In this document: in pieces, positions 60,430 to 64,000 of the stretch
Position numbering within the stretch: position 1 is the stretch's first letter
How the letters are laid out: each line of letters opens with the position of its first letter
Assembly: GCA_030446775.1 (NCBI GenBank)
Contig: JAUJMQ010000001.1
Coordinates: 142,497-206,496 of the forward strand
Direction: 5' to 3'
From: Egibacteraceae bacterium
GTDB taxonomy: Bacteria > Actinomycetota > Nitriliruptoria > Euzebyales > Egibacteraceae
DNA length: 64,000 bases
The notes under the pieces: generated by a model
What the model saw: only the letters and a program-made list of their open reading frames with translations
Databases searched by the model: none
What the model was told of the DNA's origin: nothing
Program-made: the position numbers and the translations under genes

Positions 60430-60849
60430 AGTCCCAGGCCGACCCGGCCGCGACCCGCGCCCGCGCGGCTCGGGCGACGGACCGGCAGCCGGGCGCGCGT
60501 CGCCGCGCGGTCTCGGCCGGGCGGCGCCGCAGGGCGTCGAGGCGGTCGTCCCAGCGGGCGCCGACCTCGGCGACCCACTCGGCCGCCTCGGCGAGCGGCC
60601 TGGGCGTGAGGCGGTAGCGCTGCTCGCGCCCTCCCGCCGGGACTCGACGAGCCCGGCCGCGGCGAGCGCCGACAGGTGCTTGGCCACCGCCTGGCGGCTG
60701 ATCGGCAGGGTGGCCGCCAGGGCGGTCGCCGTGAGCGGCCCCTGTGCCGACAGCAGCCGCAGGACCTGGCGGCGCCGGGGGTCGCCCAGGGCCGCGAAGA
60801 CGGCGTCGGGTTCGCCGTCGGACCGGCGGCCGGCCGCCTGGTCGGGCAC
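60430..60849 (-). CDS. ArsR-family transcriptional regulator (one frameshift, 3' end uncertain)
   Basis: From the start at 60849: EPDAVFAALGDPRRRQVLRL LSAQGPLTATALAATLPISR QAVAKHLSALAAAGLVESRR EG, a winged helix of the ArsR/SdpR group that lacks metal-binding cysteines. One frame over from about 60622 it continues REQRYRLTPRPLAEAAEWVA EVGARWDDRLDALRR, the family's C-terminal helix. One missing C explains the break. It follows the AHSA1 gene in an operon, a very common pairing, and two GCAAC-N6-GTTGC palindromes upstream of the operon are its likely binding sites. Confidence 0.8.
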
Positions 60850-60854
60850 GGGCG

Positions 60855-61250
60855 TCAGGCCAGGGCGGCCGCGAGGGCGACCGGGCCGCCCGACGGCGGC
60901 AGCGCCGGCGCGACGGGGGCCTCGACGACCACGAGCCGGGTCGCGGCGGGCTCGTCGTCGTCGCCGCCGACGGGATCGAGCTCGAACGTGACCCGGGTCG
61001 GCGCACCGACGCCGTCACCGTCCAGCGGCCACCAGCGCAGGACGAGCCGCCGCCCCGCCGCCACGTCCTCGACGACGACGTGGCGCAGCTCGCCCCGGTC
61101 GCGCAGCCAGCCGTCGCCGCCGGTACGGACGTCCAGGCGCCCGTCGGCCGCGAGCCAGCCCGTCAGCTCCTCCGGCGTGGTCAGCGCCTCCCAGACGCGG
61201 GGCGGCGGCGCCGGCAGCGTCACCTCCCGCTCGACCGTCCGCTGCTCCAT
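60855..61250 (-). CDS. SRPBCC/AHSA1-domain protein
   Basis: The 131-residue protein begins MEQRTVEREVTLPAPPPRVW EALTTPEELTGWLAADGRLD, the START-like AHSA1 opening, and continues RDRGELRHVVVEDVAAGRRL VLRWWPLD and PTRVTFELDPV...ATRLVVVE. These proteins bind hydrophobic ligands in a helix-grip cavity; ligand unknown. AGGAGGAACGTGC precedes the ATG at 61250. It leads an operon with the ArsR regulator and is divergent from clpP. Confidence 0.85.
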   Translation of the reverse strand: MEQRTVEREVTLPAPPPRVWEALTTPEELTGWLAADGRLDVRTGGDGWLRDRGELRHVVVEDVAAGRRLVLRWWPLDGDGVGAPTRVTFELDPVGGDDDEPAATRLVVVEAPVAPALPPSGGPVALAAALA

Positions 61251-61263
61251 GCACGTTCCTCCT

Positions 61264-61279
61264 GCAACTATACGGTTGC
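61264..61279. promoter_or_regulatory. ArsR-type palindromic operator 1
   Basis: GCAACTATACGGTTGC: GCAAC and GTTGC arms, six-base centre, 14 bp upstream of the AHSA1 ATG. The arms match operator 2 at 61308. Confidence 0.65.
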
Positions 61280-61307
61280 ACTATGCCCGTACCGCGTCTA
61301 CGGTGGC

Positions 61308-61323
61308 GCAACTCTAGCGTTGC
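61308..61323. promoter_or_regulatory. ArsR-type palindromic operator 2
   Basis: GCAACTCTAGCGTTGC has the same arms as operator 1 and lies 44 bp from it, ending 19 bp before the clpP ATG. TAGCGT inside it could be part of a clpP or AHSA1 promoter. Confidence 0.6.
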
Positions 61324-61342
61324 GTGACACGCGAGGTCGGAC

Positions 61343-61945
61343 ATGAGCGGCTACCTGGTCCCCACCGTCATCGAGCACACCCCCCGCGGCGAACGCGCCG
61401 CCGACATCTACTCGCGCCTGCTCGCCTCGCGGATCATCGTCCTCGGCACGGCGATCGACGACGCTGTCGCGAACGTCGTCGCGGCGCAGCTGCTGCACCT
61501 CGAGGGCGACGACCCGGACGCCGACATCCAGCTGTACGTCAACTCGCCGGGCGGCGACATGGTGGCGATGTTCGCGATCCACGACACGATGCAGGCGATC
61601 CGGCCGGACGTCGCAACGACCTGCATGGGGCAGGCCGCCTCGGCCGCGGCCATCCTGCTGGCGGCCGGCGCGCCAGGGAAGCGACGGGCGCTGCCCAACG
61701 CGCGGGTCCTGCTGCACCAGCCGCACGGCGGCGTGCAGGGCCAGTCGTCCGACCTCGAGATCGCCGTCCGGGAGATGGTCGAGATGCGGCGTCGGATGGT
61801 CGGCATCCTCCAGCGGCGCACCGGCCAACCGCGTCAGCGGCTGGAGCGCGACCTGGACCGCGACTTCATCCTGCGCGGCGAGGAGGCCCGCGACTACGGC
61901 GTGGTCGACGAGATCCTCACCCCGCCACCACGCGTTGAGCCGTGA
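61343..61945 (+). CDS. clpP: ATP-dependent Clp protease proteolytic subunit (ClpP paralogue)
   Basis: The 200-residue serine protease carries DIYSRLLASRIIVLGTAIDD AVANVVAAQLLHLEGDDPDA DIQLYVNSPGGD, CMGQAASAAAILLAAG (catalytic Ser), LLHQPHGGVQGQSSDLEI (His) and ERDLDRDFILRGEEARDYGV VDEIL (Asp). It stands alone, without a second clpP or clpX, so it is probably an accessory paralogue like ClpP3 of streptomycetes. Its upstream region is shared with an ArsR/AHSA1 operon and contains two palindromes, suggesting conditional expression. Confidence 0.92.
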   Translation: MSGYLVPTVIEHTPRGERAADIYSRLLASRIIVLGTAIDDAVANVVAAQLLHLEGDDPDADIQLYVNSPGGDMVAMFAIHDTMQAIRPDVATTCMGQAASAAAILLAAGAPGKRRALPNARVLLHQPHGGVQGQSSDLEIAVREMVEMRRRMVGILQRRTGQPRQRLERDLDRDFILRGEEARDYGVVDEILTPPPRVEP

Positions 61946-61989
61946 GCCGGGCCAGGAGCCCTGCGGCGAGGATGCGCCGGGCGTGCGGC

Positions 61990-63381
61990 TCAGTAGGCCT
62001 TGGCGACGACGGCGACGAGGTCGGTCTCGCGGCGGGAGGGCACGGCGCCGTCGGCGTCGAGCAGGCAGCGCACGGTGTAGCCCCGCTCGGCGAGCCCACG
62101 CTCAGCCGCCTCTCCGATCGCCTTCCACGGCAGGCGAAACAGCCCGGGGCCGTCGACGTCGTCGGGGTCGGCGACGTCGGCCGTGGCCTCCTCGCGCCGG
62201 CGGAGGGCGTCGGCGAGCAGCGCGTCCTGGATCTCGTCGAGCAGCGCGGGCACCGTGGCGGCGACCGTGTCCAGGGCGACGTTGCGCTTGCCCTCGACGT
62301 CGCGCCGGACGAGCGCGGCGCGCCCCGAGGCGATGTCGCGCGGGCCGACCTCCAGGCGCACCGGCACCCCCTTGAGCTCCCAGTTCACCGCCCGCCGACC
62401 GAACGACTGGCTGGTGCGGTCGTCGAGCCTGACGCGCACCCCGGCCCTCCGCAGGTCGTCGGCCAGGCGCGCGGCGGCCTCGATCGCCTCGTCCTTGACG
62501 GCCAGCACGACGACCTGCTCCGGCGCGACACGCGGGGGCAGCCGCAGGCCGCGGTCGTCGCCGTGGGCCATGACGAGCCCGCCGACGACGCGGGTCGACA
62601 CGCCCCACGAGGTCGTCCACGCGAGCTGGCGCTCCCCGGACTCGTCGCTGAACGCGATGTCGAAGGCCTTGGAGAAGTTCTGGCCGAGGTTGTGGCTCGT
62701 GCCCATCTGCAGGGCCTTGCCGTCACGCATGAGGGCTTCGAGGGTGTAGGTCGCCTCGGCGCCTGGGAACTTCTCGGCCTCGGTCTTGCGGCCCAGCAGG
62801 GCCGGCACCGCCAGGACGTCGCGGATGACCTCGTCGTAGACCTCGACGAGGATTCGCAACGTCTCCTCCTCGGCCTCGTCCCAGGCGGCGTGGGCGGTGT
62901 GACCTTCCTGCCACAGGAACTCGGTGGTGCGCAGGAACAGCCGTGGCCGCAGCTCCCAGCGCACGACGTTCGCCCACTGGTTGAGCAGCAGCGGCAGGTC
63001 GCGGTGGCCCTGCACCCAGCGCGCCATCGCGTCCCCGATGACGGTCTCGGACGTCGGCCGAACGATGAGCGGCTCGGCGAGCTCCTCCCCGCCCGCGTGG
63101 GTGACGACCGCGAGCTCGGGGCTGAAGCCCTCCACGTGCTCGGCCTCGCGCTCCAGGAACGAGCGGGGGATGAGCATCGGGAAGTAGACGTTGTCGTGGC
63201 CGGTCGCCTTGATGCGGGCGTCGAGCGCGGCCTGGATCCGCTCCCAGATGCCGAAACCCCAGGGCCTGATGATCATCGTGCCGCGCACGAGGCCGTTCTC
63301 GGCCATGCCGGCCTTGGCGACGACCTCCTGGTACCAGCGCGGGAAGTCCACCGACTGCGGGGTGAGCACGGGAGGGGCCAT
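61990..63381 (-). CDS. proS: Prolyl-tRNA synthetase, short editing-less type
   Basis: The 463-residue class II synthetase has PQSVDFPRWYQEVVAKAGMA ENGLVRGTMIIRPWGFGIWE, LIVRPTSETVIGDAMARWVQ, WELRPRLFLRTTEFLWQEGH TAH, MGTSHNLGQNFSKAFDI, WTTSWGVSTRVVGGLVMAHG DDRGLRLPP and a C-terminal anticodon-binding domain ending in KAY. This is the archaeal/eukaryotic-like ProRS (type 3) without the ~180-residue INS editing domain of most bacterial enzymes. The ATG at 63381 starts the similarity. Confidence 0.95.
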   Translation of the reverse strand: MAPPVLTPQSVDFPRWYQEVVAKAGMAENGLVRGTMIIRPWGFGIWERIQAALDARIKATGHDNVYFPMLIPRSFLEREAEHVEGFSPELAVVTHAGGEELAEPLIVRPTSETVIGDAMARWVQGHRDLPLLLNQWANVVRWELRPRLFLRTTEFLWQEGHTAHAAWDEAEEETLRILVEVYDEVIRDVLAVPALLGRKTEAEKFPGAEATYTLEALMRDGKALQMGTSHNLGQNFSKAFDIAFSDESGERQLAWTTSWGVSTRVVGGLVMAHGDDRGLRLPPRVAPEQVVVLAVKDEAIEAAARLADDLRRAGVRVRLDDRTSQSFGRRAVNWELKGVPVRLEVGPRDIASGRAALVRRDVEGKRNVALDTVAATVPALLDEIQDALLADALRRREEATADVADPDDVDGPGLFRLPWKAIGEAAERGLAERGYTVRCLLDADGAVPSRRETDLVAVVAKAY

Positions 63382-63446
63382 GCACCGCAGTGTTCCATAC
63401 CCAGCCGGGACGGCCGGGGCCGCGGCCGCCGGCCCGGGGTGCGGCC

Positions 63447-63452
63447 TAGGCT
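63447..63452 (+). promoter_or_regulatory. Probable leaderless -10 box
   Basis: TAGGCT with seven bases to the ATG at 63460. The 10-mer TAGGCTGCCC is the same as before larB at 58431. Confidence 0.5.
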
Positions 63453-63459
63453 GCCCGGC

Positions 63460-63687
63460 ATGGACCTGCTGGGCTCGTCGGGGGCGGTGACGGCGACCGT
63501 CGTCGGGGTGCGACCGTTCCTGCTGCACGCCACGCCGATGGTCGACGTCGCGCTGCGGTTTCCCGACGGCCGGACCGAGTCGCACCGGCTGGGCCGCGAG
63601 TCGGTGGACGCCGATGTCGCCGAGGGTGACGAGGTCGCGGTCGAGCAGGTGATGGCGATGGTTGTGGCCGTCCGGCGGATCCGCTGA
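63460..63687 (+). CDS. Small hypothetical protein, 75 aa
   Basis: MDLLGSSGAVTATVVGVRPF then LLHATPMVDVALRFPDGRTE SHRLGRESVDADVAEGDEVA VEQVMAMVVAVRRIR. The pattern is of five to six beta strands, as in OB-like or SH3-like small barrels (the D-x-V--GD-V-VE turn resembles a nucleic-acid-binding or membrane-protease NfeD-like barrel). No family can be named. It starts with an ATG behind a leaderless-type promoter and is divergent from proS. Confidence 0.6.
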   Translation: MDLLGSSGAVTATVVGVRPFLLHATPMVDVALRFPDGRTESHRLGRESVDADVAEGDEVAVEQVMAMVVAVRRIR

Positions 63688-63738
63688 CGGGACCGCCGTC
63701 GGGCTGGCGGGCCGGCTCGGCGATGCGACGCCGGGGGC

Positions 63739-64000
63739 CTACCCGACGGTGACGGTGGCGGTCATGTTGGGGTGGAAGGAGCACACGTAGGCGTACTCGC
63801 CGGCCTCGTCGAAGGTGCGGCTGTACTCGTCGCCCGGTTCGAGCGGGCCCGACTCGGTGTCGTCGTCGAAGGTGACGGTGTGGCGCGACGAGCCGTCGTC
63901 GTACGCCCACCGCACCGTGTCCCCGGCCGACACGGTGGCGTCGGCGGGCTCGAAGGCGAAGTCGACGATCTGGACAGTGGCAGCCGCCTCGGTGGCGGCG
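63739..64000 (-). CDS. Cupredoxin (plastocyanin-like) domain protein, N-terminus outside window
   Basis: The visible 87 residues read ATVQIVDFAFEPADATVSAG DTVRWAYDDGSSRHTVTFDD, then SGPLEPGDEYSRTFDEAGEY AYVCSFHPNMTATVTVG. The type 1 copper ligands are all present: His in SRHTV, then Cys, His and Met in YVCSFHPNM. It is probably an exported electron carrier or copper-binding domain, with the signal peptide and any linker lying past the right edge. Confidence 0.85.
   Translation of the reverse strand, partial: AATEAAATVQIVDFAFEPADATVSAGDTVRWAYDDGSSRHTVTFDDDTESGPLEPGDEYSRTFDEAGEYAYVCSFHPNMTATVTVG

Overview
The window is a very GC-rich chromosomal segment from an actinobacterium. The evidence is the base composition, a mycothiol-type formaldehyde dehydrogenase (mycothiol is confined to Actinomycetota), F420-type oxidoreductases, several likely leaderless genes, and a short editing-less ProRS. 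A deep-branching lineage such as Nitriliruptoria is plausible, but that placement is inference; there is no rRNA here.

Layout. (1) 1-5.3 kb: an edge-truncated antiporter regulator, a decayed hemerythrin gene, a small conserved protein, a phosphoribosyltransferase coupled to an erythromycin-esterase family enzyme, and an XRE/nucleotidyltransferase pair behind a palindromic operator. (2) 5.3-9.3 kb: a graveyard of broken genes (methyltransferase, NagA, ROK kinase, two sugar ABC permeases, a MinD/ParA piece). (3) 9.48-21.1 kb: a probable integrated island, bounded by an intact tRNA-Arg(ACG) and a 44-bp copy of its 3' half. It carries three plasmid/ICE-like accessory genes, a Fic relic, VapBC, an IS3 trace, a urease gamma-beta-alpha set without accessory genes, a divergent three-domain kinase/peptidase-like/aminotransferase, and a cyclase-like protein. 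(4) 21-32 kb: flavoprotein, PP2C phosphatase, two tRNA-Ser genes, LysR, F420-type oxidoreductase, an orphan sugar ABC ATPase, a calcium-repeat secreted protein and an ECF sigma/membrane anti-sigma pair. (5) 31.9-45.3 kb: a myo-inositol uptake and catabolism region. One operon reads right (iolG-like, ABC transporter, F420-type oxidoreductase, iolC, LacI regulator) and one reads left (iolD, second dehydrogenase, iolB). Both start at a near-identical promoter with a shared LacI-type operator. (6) 45.3-64 kb: DUF3179 lipoprotein, mycothiol-dependent formaldehyde detoxification pair, nitrilase, class V aminotransferase, secreted acyl-peptidase, glucokinase, serS, YibE/F exporter, pheA, larB-larC, ArsR/AHSA1 facing clpP, proS and a cupredoxin.

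Two themes cut across the window. Many genes are interrupted by one single-base shift, often in runs of G or C, and still read cleanly on both sides; assembly indels are a serious alternative to true decay. A repeat family with a GC-rich core (reading GCCGCCCGGCG then GAGGTGC) recurs at four loci; at two of these, 29-bp tandem copies sit on gene junctions and supply the ribosome-binding site and start codon of the next gene.
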